A DNA stretch of 64,000 bases from Branchiostoma floridae. Lineage: Eukaryota; Chordata; Leptocardii; Amphioxiformes; Branchiostomatidae. How positions within the stretch are numbered: the first letter of the stretch is position 1; each line of letters opens with the position of its first letter. The notes under the pieces are model-generated. The model was not told the DNA's origin and did no database searches. It was given only the letters and a program-made list of their open reading frames with translations. The stretch spans positions 3,870,497 to 3,934,496 of the forward strand of contig NC_049980.1 in assembly GCF_000003815.2 (NCBI RefSeq). The letters are read 5' to 3'. This document shows, one piece after another, positions 12,566 to 24,288 of this stretch. The translations under genes and the position numbers were made by a program.

Positions 12566-15129
12566 ACTTTTAACTTTTTTAAAACTTTTAACGTTTAACT
12601 TTTAAACCGACCCAGTAAGTAGGGTGAACCAAGCAGAGCATTCCGCACGTGTTTTCTTAACTACTGTCCAATTATCCCCTATAATTAAAAGAAGAAGAGA
12701 GTCTTTGTGAAACGTCTTGAAGATGAACAGGGTAATCTTTCCTTACCCGGGGCGTTGTGTCTTCCCAGCTGTGAGGTAAGGATGATTGAAAGACGGTGTC
12801 ACAGGATGAATTTAACGAACCATTTGATGGAGTGTTTTTGATGGGGAGGGCCGGGATTTTGTTTGCCTTCGGCGGTGGTCAGTCGGTGTCAATTCAAAAT
12901 TGAGCCCCTGCTAAATAGTTGTCCGGACACCTGCTTCAATATACCTTTCACACGCGGTGGCCATGATACTAGTAGATCGAAAACGATCAAAGAGACAAAA
13001 TCTATTCCAAGAATCAGCTCCCATTCAGTTTTTCCCAAAACCACTCAAATTTTCACAATATTAGATCAACTGATAAATACCATAACTAGTGTTATGCACC
13101 GAAAGCTGTAGCAATTTTGAGTAGCGTAGTCTGATCCCATAGCCCATTAAAATATGCAAAATAAAATCATAAGGCAAATATTTGACAGACATGCAGTCAT
13201 TTTATTATTGTTTGATTTCCTAATCTTCATGCTATCATTGGTTCAACTGCTAATTATGATGGAGAATCCTCTGCTTGCCACATTGGCCTCGGTTTCGATC
13301 TATCATGGCCGCCGCATGAAAAAGGTGTATTATACCTGAAATGTGTCTCACCTTATTTTCAAGCAGAAGTCTTAGTGATTCGACTCTAGATCTTAGAAGA
13401 GAGGTCGCACTGTAGAAGCTAACCATAATCATATCATTGATAACCCTAACCCTACATCCGTAGAAGAACACTACACCCCACGGAGCAAAAATCTTGCTGG
13501 GGAAGAAATTTGGCGCAACACCGGGAGCCTGTGGGTCAGCTGTGGTCGTTATGAGGTCGGTTTCTAAATGGTGCGTGTCATTTGTCTGTAAACACACGAT
13601 TCAACTGGCTACTGTGGATCCGGAAAATCTGCTTTACAAAGCATTAAACGCACGCAGTTAGATCTTCGGAAGCTCAAACGCTTATTTGTATAACCACTGA
13701 TAAATATGTGTAGTTTTTTAACACAACATTTGTGTTATGTTTTATATCAAAAGAACACAAATAGGTCTACGAAAAAAAGTTTTTGGTAACCTGACTGACC
13801 CTAACAAAAATGCCGACACTAGCCTTTTCTGTGGTTGACAGCTGGCAAGGAACATAAAATTTTCGAGTGAAGAAATTCATAAGGCCTCTTGCATTTCACA
13901 TTCTGTTAAAGGATTAAAGTTTTTTACGGTTGATTTTGAAATGTGTAGCAAACCTTTTTGCAATGTTCATCTGTATTATTTTGATATTATCTCTCCCTGA
14001 TGAATTCAATTTTTACAAGTTGTGAATGATTTGACTTGTTGGTAGGGGTTGGTAAAATGAAGAAACGACTATGGGTCCCCTATCGGCTTTCTATAGTACT
14101 ACAGTGTAACTTGCGGATTGGATATCTTCAACGGTCTCCTGGACGAGCTATGTTCACGATTTCCGTTTTGGTAAAAATACCTCGTGGTTGGAAAGACGTG
14201 ACATAAGTTTGAGCCTTCTAGCAGCTTTTGTTGGTACTGCAAGGGGCGTTTTAGTTACAGGATTTGAAACACGATAGAAGTCAAGAAGAGGATGAATGAA
14301 ATTTCATAATCTTTTATCTCTAGGTAGCTATGACTGAAACCAATGCAATGTTATGTTATGTTAATTATGCAAATTATGACCTGTTTGAACTTGAAGAGTT
14401 GAAAACGCTATCTTCTGGAGCGCACTATCTCGCTCTAAACAAGTTTCCATATTCTGCAAGTGCTTTCTTTTTCTAGCCCGGATATTCTAGGGACCAGTCC
14501 TGTTGTAACATTAAAGATCTTCATTTCACATTTACGTCAAACTGGAATTGTTTCCCATTGGCTTAGCAGACGCCTCGCAACGTTACGTGATAAAAGCTAA
14601 ATCCAACGGAAACGTGAAGCCCATATTTTGACTTTCCCTTCTTTTTCTGAGAGACGGTAGGTTTGTTTAGGTGCGGGGACTTTCAACAAACCCCCGCTTT
14701 GTTCCTTTTGGACGGTCCTGTGAGAATATTCATGGCGCTCTGTTGTGCTGTATCCAAACAACCCGGGTGTTGAAGTAGTGATGGGGTGATGGGGACGCAT
14801 GTCACCCTGGGCACGAGTCAGCTCCAAGCAGATGTTCTGTACGATTTCTATACCCCAACCCCCAACCCCCACTCACACACACACACACACACCTAGAAAC
14901 ACACTTGCCCTAACTAGGCTGTCGACCCATATTTTGAGTACATCAAATAGCCGTCACGCATGTCGGAAATCCATCAGGGTCCCAAAATGGTGTGCAGTGC
15001 ATCGAATCTATTACTTCCTCACGCAGCTTGTCCGACACATAACAACTTCAAATTGTATGAACTAGAAATTGGATGATAGGGCATGATTAGTGTGCCAGCT
15101 ATTTGAGGCAGAACTGAATATATGGGTAG

Positions 15130-15157
15130 GAATATATATATATATATATATGCGTAT

Positions 15158-15190
<33 letters not shown>

Positions 15191-15260
15191 AAGACAGACA
15201 GAGAGAGAAACACAGAGAGAGAGAGAGAGAAATAGATAGATACATAGATAGATAGATATA
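15130..15260. repeat. Compound (TA)(GA)(CAGA)(TAGA) microsatellite
   Basis: Adjacent TA, GA, CAGA and GATA tracts. Confidence 0.9.
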
Positions 15261-15282
15261 TCAAAGAAAGAAAGACTCATTT

Positions 15283-15412
15283 TCACCAGAGTGAAGTGAG
15301 GAAAGTCATGTTAAGTGTCTTACCCAAGGACACAATGTCAACATGGCATGTCAGGAGATTCAAACCTAGGACGTCTAGGGTCTGGATCAGATGGACTTTC
15401 AACGATGTCATC
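15283..15412 (-). mobile_element. SINE-A, partial copy
   Basis: Contains ttacccaaggacacaatgtc, gagattcaaacctagga and ctagggtct, matching the tRNA-like end of the copy at 3908-4206 in the same orientation. Confidence 0.55.
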
Positions 15413-16443
15413 TTTTTTAACCCCCCCCCCCACACACACACACACACTTGTTAGATTTAACCTTCTTGGACTTCGCTCTGTTGCCCAACACCAGACCCAA
15501 CAGAACATTGGTAGCATATAGGCTACTTCAGTATACTAAAGGTTAAAGACATGCCTTACAATTCCTGTGGGAAATATTCACAGACTTACCTTCTTTCACT
15601 TGAGAGTTTTTTTCTTATCATCGAAATCAGCTCATAAACCCTCCAACGGTAAACACAGTCAGTGCTTGTGTAAAAGGAGTCTGTGCGTTTCTGTGTGTTT
15701 ACCCAATAATTCTTCAAGGGTTTGGGATATTTTTCGACCCAGTGGTTCTTTTGGGCTCTGATTTCTGGTTCAGTGGACCCACCTAGGATGAAAAGGATAG
15801 GTATGTTTGTACGCGTTTCGCCAAACACAGCCGTTGGGTAATATACGAAGAAAATTCTCACGCAATTTTTGGCTGGTGTCAAGCTCTTCAAAAAGGAAAT
15901 GTTTGTGAAATTCTTTGTTCCACGTGTAGAGTCAGCAATGGCCTTTGTTGATTTCGTTGAGTGAGCAATGGTTCAGGTTAAACCTTCACTTGACTCATGA
16001 CTTGGGGCGCCTTGGGAGGTCCTCAGGTCGAGATCATCTGTGATATGTGACTTAAGACTTCTAAGGATGAAGAAAGGAATATGCTTAATATATAGTCCTC
16101 CTTCAATCATAATGTTACCACCATATTGTCTACGGAATTTTCGCCGATTCCTTATGTCTTCATGATCTTACAACTGGATTTGCAGTTAGTTAAATGCGGA
16201 TAGCATTAGGTGTACACTTCCTTAGATTTGCATTTGATTCCTGCTTGTTGGAAAAATGGTTTTGTTTTCCATACATTTATCTGTACTTTAACTGTGCAGT
16301 ACTAAACAAATTGATTAAAAATGTATAAAAAAGGCAAGGCTTCAAACAAGATCCGCCCACGTACCACATGCCGTCAAAATCCAGGGGCTCTTTTGATAAT
16401 CAAAAATCATGCTGATCGCAATTATCACACACTCACACGCATA

Positions 16444-16563
<120 letters not shown>

Positions 16564-16835
16564 TCAACTTCTGACACGTGTCTATCAGAGGTTGATAGCG
16601 ATTTAAGGCACTTCTCAGTCAGCAAAAGTGGAGTGAAAACATGAACTTCAGGACCCCATCCTTGGCTCGTGACTCTAAACACTGTAACAGATCCTAACGA
16701 TTTTACCATATTCTTGATATGCTCTTTTTTTTCTTATTTCTGATGGCGATGGCAATGTATCTAATCCCTGTACTTAGCAAGTTCTTTATTAACTGTTTAT
16801 GAAATATTCGTGGCGGTTATATTTTCACTAACGCT

Positions 16836-16845
16836 TGTCTGTCTA

Positions 16846-16880
<35 letters not shown>
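16836..16880. repeat. (CTGT)n microsatellite
   Basis: About ten tetranucleotide units with one CTAT variant. Confidence 0.95.
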
Positions 16881-17639
16881 GACAACGATTAAATGTAGAG
16901 TCCCCTAGCTTCCCTTAGTACTGCAGCATGCTTGCAGAACTTCATGTTTTGATCTTTGAACTTCATCTTCTGTTCTGATCAAGCGAAAGTATGTTGACGA
17001 TTTTAAGGGCTTAGATATAGCTATTGCGCTTGGAAATAAGTGGCGCATGTTTGGGCCTCCTAGCTGCTAATTCTGAAAATGCAACGGCGCTTAGAAAGGA
17101 AAAACGGATTTTGATGTTTGGTATGTAACGTTAGGTAGCTTTTTATTTCAGAATATAAACAAGTAGATACGGATGTACATTGTCTGCAACAGCTTCCAAT
17201 TGGATTAACTGTTAACGTGTTATATCTACTAATTTCTATATACAAACAAGAAGGGCAAAGTTTGAAATAACGGTTTTATTCGAAAGTGTACTCAAACAGG
17301 TCTTATAGCTGTTTAAGACACTTCTCAGTCAGCAAAAGTGGAGTAAAAACATGAACCTCTAGACCCCATGCTTGGCTTGCGACTCTAAACGCTGTAACAG
17401 ATCCACAAGTTAGGAACTTAACGATTTTACACGGAAGGGACGTTGTGGGAGGTAGATGAACTACTGGGCTTTTAGCACGTAAACAAACACCGGGAGTGGA
17501 GACGCCTGTAGAGCCCATCACCATTATCTCAGACCCACTGTGGGGTTTAGTAAATACAGAGTACAGTGGAGTGGTAAGGCTGTTTCAGTAAAAAAACAGG
17601 GGGTAAAACACACTTCATTCCCTCTTTACATCAAATGCG

Positions 17640-17850
17640 ATCATAAAACAGGTCTGGGCTATAGCTTGTCCTGAACCAAAGATACAAAAAAAAAGTTTTG
17701 CTGCAGTACCAAGGTCACACACCAAGGGGGCCAAAAATCTACATTGACCTTTGTCTTACCACCTACATACAAAATATCATTACCAGAGGTAAACAAATTT
17801 CTGGATGACACACAGACAGACACAATAAACAATATCCCTATTTTTCATGC
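17640..17850 (+). repeat. Dispersed repeat R copy with CAGACA tail
   Basis: Blocks gctgcagtaccaaggtcaca, gaccttgtcttacc-like sequence, acatacaaaatatcat and a terminal acacagacagacaca match repeat R at 29760-29960 and 42230-42600. Confidence 0.55.
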
Positions 17851-18039
17851 ACGTGAAATTTTACATATGTCATGATATACAACCAAGACATGCAAAATGG
17901 TCAGAGAACATATCTCAATATTCTACGTTTTCATGTCGTGTTGTATCTGTTAATAGAAGACTGTGTTGTGACCGTTGGCATGTTTACCTTATGCCGTAAC
18001 GCACCAGGTTCGTACTGAACAGTGCAAGCTTGATCCACT

Positions 18040-18305
18040 CTCACCACGAAGGGCCCCCACCCTTTTCTATAGGTGTGGTGGGTTCTTTTTGCGCTTTTAA
18101 GGTCAGACTCAAATACAGGACCAGTTAATTAGCGTCTTACTCGAGGGACACCACTAATCCACTAACCAAAGCTAGGGGCTCATTTACACATGTATGAAGT
18201 CAGAAAATTCGTGTACAATATCTTCCCTAGACACAACGTCAATATGAGGACATTCGAACCTAGGATCTCTATAGTCTAACACTCTACCATTACGCCACGC
18301 CGACG
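18040..18305 (-). mobile_element. SINE-A, degraded copy
   Basis: Ends in ggacattcgaacctaggatc and actctaccattacgccacg, matching the tRNA-like head of family A. The 5' half is poorly conserved. Confidence 0.5.
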
Positions 18306-19140
18306 CCACCCACCCTTTGTCTTCACCCAAGAGTAGTTCAACTAGTGGGAACTGTCCCTTCACGAGTCATACCATGTACTAAGTAATTACTTCTCCAGAT
18401 TTCTTCAACACGATTCGTCAAGGTGGGTCAACGTTTAGAGCTAAGGAATGCGTTTTATTGCCAGAAATTATAGGCCACGTTTCCGAACCTTTCTGTGCTC
18501 GGCTGTTCTGCTTAGCTTCACGGAATTTAACGATGATCCAGAGAGACACGTGCGATGTTGGGTGACACAGCTAGCGGTGAACAACTTAGGTGGTCTTCAC
18601 TGCAAACCGTAGACAGGACGAGCAAAGTTGTTCAAGTCCGTATGAGTCCCGTATTGACATTGTTTTGCTTTGATAAAGTTTGCGGCCAAGCTTAAGGACA
18701 TCTTTTAATTTTTGGTATGAGTTCCAGTCACAACGATGGGTCAAAGTAGAATCATATAATTATAATGTTAAGGGGCGCAAATCCAATATTGGTCATTCAC
18801 TGATCGCTCAGCAATAGAGGTGGCAAATTCAGGTACAGGTACGATCCAGGTCCAGAGGATCAGGTGCAGGTCCGGACCTGCATGAACCTGGACCTGATTA
18901 TCTAAACTTACTATACTTAAAACAATGGTCCATTTCGCTAACAAAGGACTCAGTTAGGTGGAGTATCTTCATACAAACAACACCAACTGCCTCTGTTTTG
19001 GAAGAAGTTTGACTGTCGTAAAAAAGACTATCAACTCTCCTCTTACTTCGCTTTTGTACTTTTTTGCGTGAACATGTAAGCCCCCAAAACACGTAGTGAA
19101 CACTGTTGCAGAATTTGCTGTACTGTAATTGGTTAAGCCA

Positions 19141-19290
19141 CCTAGGGCACCTTGCACCTAGCCAGGGCACTATGCACCCGGCCTATAAAAGCAAGGACAT
19201 GCTGTACTATGCTCATTCGAGCCCATAGCACTGAGGAAGCCACACGGCTAAACATGTTTGTTGTGTGTCGGTTCAAATAAAGTTCCTAAA
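19141..19290 (+). mobile_element. Possible retroelement terminal segment: TATA box, hammerhead-like motif, AATAAA
   Basis: A TATAAAA box (19184-19190) is followed by CTGAGGA (19231-19237), a short hairpin (AGCC, ACAC, GGCT), TAAAC, and AATAAA (19276-19281), all within about 100 bp. This order resembles terminal repeats of Penelope-like elements, which carry hammerhead ribozymes, but the conserved GAAA is TAAA here. The assignment is inference from motif order only. Confidence 0.3.
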
Positions 19291-19639
19291 CGGGGAACAT
19301 GCGGCTCCAGTGTATGTGTGAACGTCCAACATCCAGTCAACTGCTTTTTCTGGTCCGTTTTTCCGGTTTGTACCTGTACGGTGAACCGGTACCCACCGGT
19401 ACCCCTATTCAGCCACCCTCGTCTCGTAACAAGAGGGGTGCTTAACTGAGGAAACTGAAGCTCCTTTGTAGGTCTTACAATAAAAGTTACATGCGGGCGA
19501 CCCCGAGGCACAAAGTTAATGACGCATTTCAAAGCACCTGGCTTTCTTTAAACCGAAATTTCTTACGGCATTCAAGAACCAAAGTTTTTGAAGGTTTTCA
19601 ACCCAGCTACCAAATAACAAGCAAACCAATCAACCAACC

Positions 19640-19879
19640 AATCAACAGACAGACAGACAGATAGGCCGACAGACAGACAGACTGACAGACAGACAGACAG
19701 ACAGACTGGCGGACGGACGGACAGACAGACAGACAGACAGACTGACAGACTGACAGACTAAAAGACTGACGGACTGAAAGACTGACAGACTGAAAGACTG
19801 ACAAACAGACTGACTGACAGACTGACAGACAGACAGACTGGCGGACGGACGGACAGACTGAAAGACTGACAGACAGACT

Positions 19880-19910
<31 letters not shown>

Positions 19911-20085
19911 AGACTGACAGACTGACAGACTGACAGACTGACAGACTGACAGACTGACAGAATGAAAGACTGACAAACAGACTGACAAACAGACTGACTG
20001 ACAGACTGACAGACTGACAGACTGACAGACTGACAGACTGACAGACTGACAGACAGACAGACAGACAGATGGACAGACAGACAAA
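19640..20085. repeat. (CAGA/CTGA)n microsatellite
   Basis: About 445 bp of cagacaga and gactgaca units, with a longer unit containing tggcggacggacgg repeated at about 19706 and 19839. It encodes artificial Ser/Val/Cys-rich frames on the minus strand. Confidence 0.95.
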
Positions 20086-20644
20086 TGTATGTTTTAGAAG
20101 ACAGTCTATCCTCCCAACTTATTTCAATTAAGGTAGTAATAATTAGACAGAAGCAAACTATGTAACATCACCATAGCTTTTTACCACTAGAATAAGAAGA
20201 TGAAGAGGAATGTGTTCCCTTGGTGAACAAGTTCAAGGTTAGTAAGCGAGAAAAACAGAGGAAAGGGCCAACGATAACTTCGGAGGACATTGTGAGCAAT
20301 AAAAAAGGATGAGCCAACAGTAACTACAGAGGATGGTACCCAGGCTGCAATGTAGTCTTCTCTCCTCATATTAGCGTGGTCTTGTTACAATGATCGCTTT
20401 TTGGTCGTTACCTTAGAAAGAAAAAGGTTGTTTAGCCCTTTGTTGATTGGAAATGACAGGAAGTTTAACATTAGGTTCACCGGTGCCATGGTCCGGGTGC
20501 CGTTCCTGTTCCTAATGAGTTGAGTTTGGCGCCTTGTCTCCGCATGTCAAGATGTTGTGCTGCTGTCTTCGAGCAGACGAATCGTGGAGGATTGTGAGGT
20601 TGTCTGCCTAGCATGTGCTTATATTTTTCGATGTAGAGTCGCGT

Positions 20645-20955
20645 TAGGGTAATTGTTAGGGTGTTGGACGCAAATACAGAGTTCAGGGTTTCGTGTCCCC
20701 ACGGTGATATGCCATCGACGTTGTGCCTTTGGGAAAGACATTTTACATTAGTTTCCTCACTTCACTCAGGTGAAAACGAGTCCCTAACTGCGGATAGGGA
20801 CGTACCTCGGATAGGCCTTTGAAGGCCCTACGTTTGAGGAGAGCCTTGAGCATGTTATTCTTTTAAGAACCCAACATACGCATAGAAAATCATTGGGACT
20901 ATCAAAGTGTGAGTGGATCAAATAAATCTGTCCGGACATGCAGCTTGTACTGTTC
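20645..20955 (+). mobile_element. SINE-A, near full-length plus-strand copy
   Basis: It runs gggtgttggacgc, gtttcgtgtccccac, gttgtgcctttgggaaagac, tcctcacttcactcagg, gataggcctttgaaggc, gagccttgagcatgtt, aagaacccaacat, and ends tccggacatgcagcttgta. This is the reverse complement order of the copy at 3908-4206. Confidence 0.6.
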
Positions 20956-21754
20956 AGTAAAAGCTTGGTGTGTTACAACATGATGTGGTTTACCGGGCAT
21001 GCAAGACATCTGACTTGTGTCCTATTATACCGAAACAACAATTTATGCAGGTCGATTACACACTCCAGTTTTGCACTTGTTTAAAATTAAACTTTCAAGT
21101 AAAAATATAAGCAGTTGAATTGAAGTGTAGTCGCAACGTATAATGTTATAGTTTCTGCCTAAACCCGTTGGGTACGTGCCAATATTGTGTAATGTAATTT
21201 GGACGGGCGCCATAGGAGTGACATGTTGACAATAGCACACCTCGAGGCAGTAGAGGGCACGCCTTAGTAGTAAATACATAATTTTCACCAATAATCAAGA
21301 CCTTTGTTTTGTTGCCAAACCTTATTACTGTATCGGAAACATGTGCTATATAATTATAGTGTCTGTTCCGTGTAAACTAACTCATACATGATCTAAATGA
21401 TATGTTATGGTTCTATTGTCAGAGTGTTTGATGTACACAATTTTGATGACTTTTTTGTGATAAGGAAAAAGCCTTTGGGGCTGAGCTAAAAAAAGGGACA
21501 CAAACAGTTCACTCATATCATGGCTGTGGTTTACGTAAGGGCGATTTACTTATGAAAGACATATGCATTTCATTACTGAATGAAATTAGTTAATAAAAAA
21601 AAGACTCAATGAGAAAAGCTTGATTCCTCTCATACCTTTATATTTGGGTTGATCTAGTGAAGTGTGGATTGCCAGGATTTGCCAAAAAAAATTAAAATCA
21701 TATATAAAACATGTTTGCGTAAACCTAAAAAACTTTCTATATGCCCCAAGGTCT

Positions 21755-21960
21755 ATATAGCACTCAAAAATCCCGACTGCTGTATGTCCAGAACACGAGA
21801 TATGAAAACCGGAAGTTAAGCTACAGTACATTAGAATGCCCGTAACGGGTCCATTATCGAACTTCGTTTCCTTTGTTTTCACGGCCCCAACGAAATATTT
21901 CTAGGATCCATTCACCATTAATGCGATTGATATACTAGTAGTTAACATACAGAGAGATAG
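21755..21960 (+). repeat. Dispersed repeat R copy running into the CA array
   Basis: Contains actcaaaaatcccgactgct, gtccagaacacgagatat, acggccccaacgaaat and aggatccattcacc, then acatacagagagatagacag leading directly into the long CA array. Confidence 0.6.
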
Positions 21961-22230
21961 ACAGACACAGATAGACATACAGACACACACACACACACAC
22001 ACACACACTGACACACACACACACACACATACACACACTCACACACACGCTGACACACACTAACATATACGCACACACACATACACATACACACACACAC
22101 ACTGACACACACACAAACATATACGCACGCATACACACACACACACACACACACACTGCCACACACACTAACATATACGCACACACACATACACATACAC
22201 ACACACACACTGACACACACACAAACATAT

Positions 22231-22266
<36 letters not shown>

Positions 22267-22273
22267 ACACACA

Positions 22274-22320
<47 letters not shown>

Positions 22321-22333
22321 CCCACACACACAT
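21955..22333. repeat. (CA)n array with higher-order units
   Basis: About 380 bp of CA repeat. Internal units of about 105 bp are marked by ctgacacacac and aacatatacgc, each seen several times. Confidence 0.95.
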
Positions 22334-22980
22334 ACAGACGGCACCTGAGACATAACCTTCTCTGTTAAGTTAAAAAGGCCATACAACACAACACAACACA
22401 ACACAACACAACCATGTAAACTATGTAAATGAATGAGCCAAGTTGCCTAAAGATACATTGGCAGTTTGGGGGGGACCTGTACCCAGAAGGCTAGTCCATG
22501 CAGACACCTTGTGGCCAGGTCAGGCGAAAGGACCTTCCACTGATCCGAAAGACAATAGTGGTGGCGCCAGTGCCTTTCTGTAACACCTTCGTAAGACAAA
22601 GGGTGAGAGTGAAAAATGAGATCTTTTATCTCAAATTACATGACCTCAAGCGATCAAGGGCAGTCTTTGTCCTCGTCCAAAGAAAGGCTCTGATTTGCAG
22701 TTGACAGATTAGCCACAATACAAACTCAGATAAGAATAAAAATAGTACCAGAGTTAACGTTATCAACCCGAGGTGTAGAAGAATTCACTTTTCTGAAGAG
22801 TGAATCTCGTTGTTACCAAGTACTATATATATAGAAGCATCATCATTGGATGGATTTAGATGGTGCCTACAGTTAAATGTGCAAAGTTTAGGTGTAACAG
22901 GTAGTTCGATTCAATACATAACTAGCTTTTGCCGCGCCGCGTGCCTGTAAAGCTAGTATATTGCGCAAATGTTATACCCA

Positions 22981-23232
22981 TTAAGCCCCCTTTACAAATC
23001 AAGAATTTAGCTCGNNNNNNNNNNNNNNNNNNNNNNNNNNNNNNNNNNNNNNNNNNNNNNNNNNNNNNNNNNNNNNNNNNNNNNNNNNNNNNNNNNNNNN
23101 NNNNNNNNNNNNNNCTGATGCAGACGAAGAGATTCTGCCATTTGTTCGTGGGCATCAGGGTCATGCTTCCTCGTAATTTAGAGCTCGCTGACAACTCGGC
23201 CGAGCTAAATTCTTGATTTGTAAAGGGGGCTT
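22981..23232. mobile_element. MITE-like foldback interrupted by an assembly gap
   Basis: The arms at about 22983-23014 (aagccccctttacaaatc...) and 23201-23232 are reverse complements over about 32 bp without mismatch. The 100-N gap at 23015-23114 abuts the left arm. No target-site duplication is evident. Confidence 0.75.
23015..23114. other. Assembly gap (100 N)
   Basis: Exactly 100 Ns. Confidence 0.99.
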
Positions 23233-23457
23233 TACTATGCCTGTCGCCTAAATGCTTAGGCCAGAGACTGGCTCCTTGCTCCTCTCCGTCAGTACTCTCC
23301 AAGGCGCACGTTCCATTGCACTTGTTTCCTCACAAGTGAGACTCAGTCCAAGGTATCTGGATAGAAATACCTTATCCTCTGGGAATATCTGATAGCGATG
23401 TTCAATCTTTATGACTTACTGAAACGTTTATCCGATTTGTCCCTCCTAATACACTGT

Positions 23458-23590
23458 TTCAAAAGGCACCAACGGTTTCAAAATGCGACAACCGTTTCAA
23501 AATTCGACAACCTGTTCAAAATGTGACAACCATTTCAAAAATAGACAACCATTTAAAAAGGCGGCAACCATTTCAAACGGCGACTACCAT
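23458..23590. repeat. Short tandem array, about 21-bp unit
   Basis: Seven diverged units of the form gtttcaaaatgcgacaacc. Each keeps tttcaaaa and gacaacc. Confidence 0.85.
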
Positions 23591-24288
23591 ATTGCAAGAC
23601 GGAGGCAAGCATCGGCGTAGACTTACGGTGTGAATATGACCGGACAAGCGTCGGTTATTAACTGATTAGAGATACTGGTTGGTCACCAAAATTACACAGT
23701 ACTCTGTCCTGATTCAATGGAAAACTTCAGTGATCAAAGGGATCGGTAACATTAGCGGACATGTAACGGGTAATTACACTAAAGCCCTACGATACAGTCC
23801 CTGTGGACAAGGAAAAGGCGTCGAAACATGCAAAGTTTTAACGTTTTTTTTAATGTATGGAAAATGTAGAGAAAATATACACAAGTACAGGTTGCAACGT
23901 AAGACTAGAAAGGTAATATTTACAAGCAGATACATAATGTTTACCTATACATGGTCTAGCTTACTACAAACTACTGCTCTGTTTTTCCTTACTGAAAAAT
24001 ATTTACATATATGGTGACCAGCCCCTCAAGCTCTGTCCTGTCACTTATTATATTACGTAATCGAATATCACAGGGTGTCTGATACTTTACCAGAAACCTT
24101 CGTTACAGCTGCCTGGCCCATGCAGTTCATTGACCTTAATAGTTTGGAGAAAAGACTTAAGGGAGCAAAAAACAATGTTACCCTTCCCTGAGGGTAATCA
24201 TAAAAACTTGTTGTTTTTAAACGTTGTGTTTATGATATTAGATTTACCATGGTCCGTCGTATTAACTGTCTTCGTCTCATTGTCTCAG

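Noticed and set aside
18840-18900. Short caggtcc/ggacctg inverted words
   Set aside because: Short low-complexity palindromic words without clear arms or flanking duplications.
21935-22404. Cys-Val and Val-Cys frames of up to 132 codons
   Set aside because: Translated CA/GT array; all frames are open because the repeat lacks stops.
23458-23590. CRISPR-like regular array
   Set aside because: The units are contiguous with no unique spacers, and the context is an animal intron.
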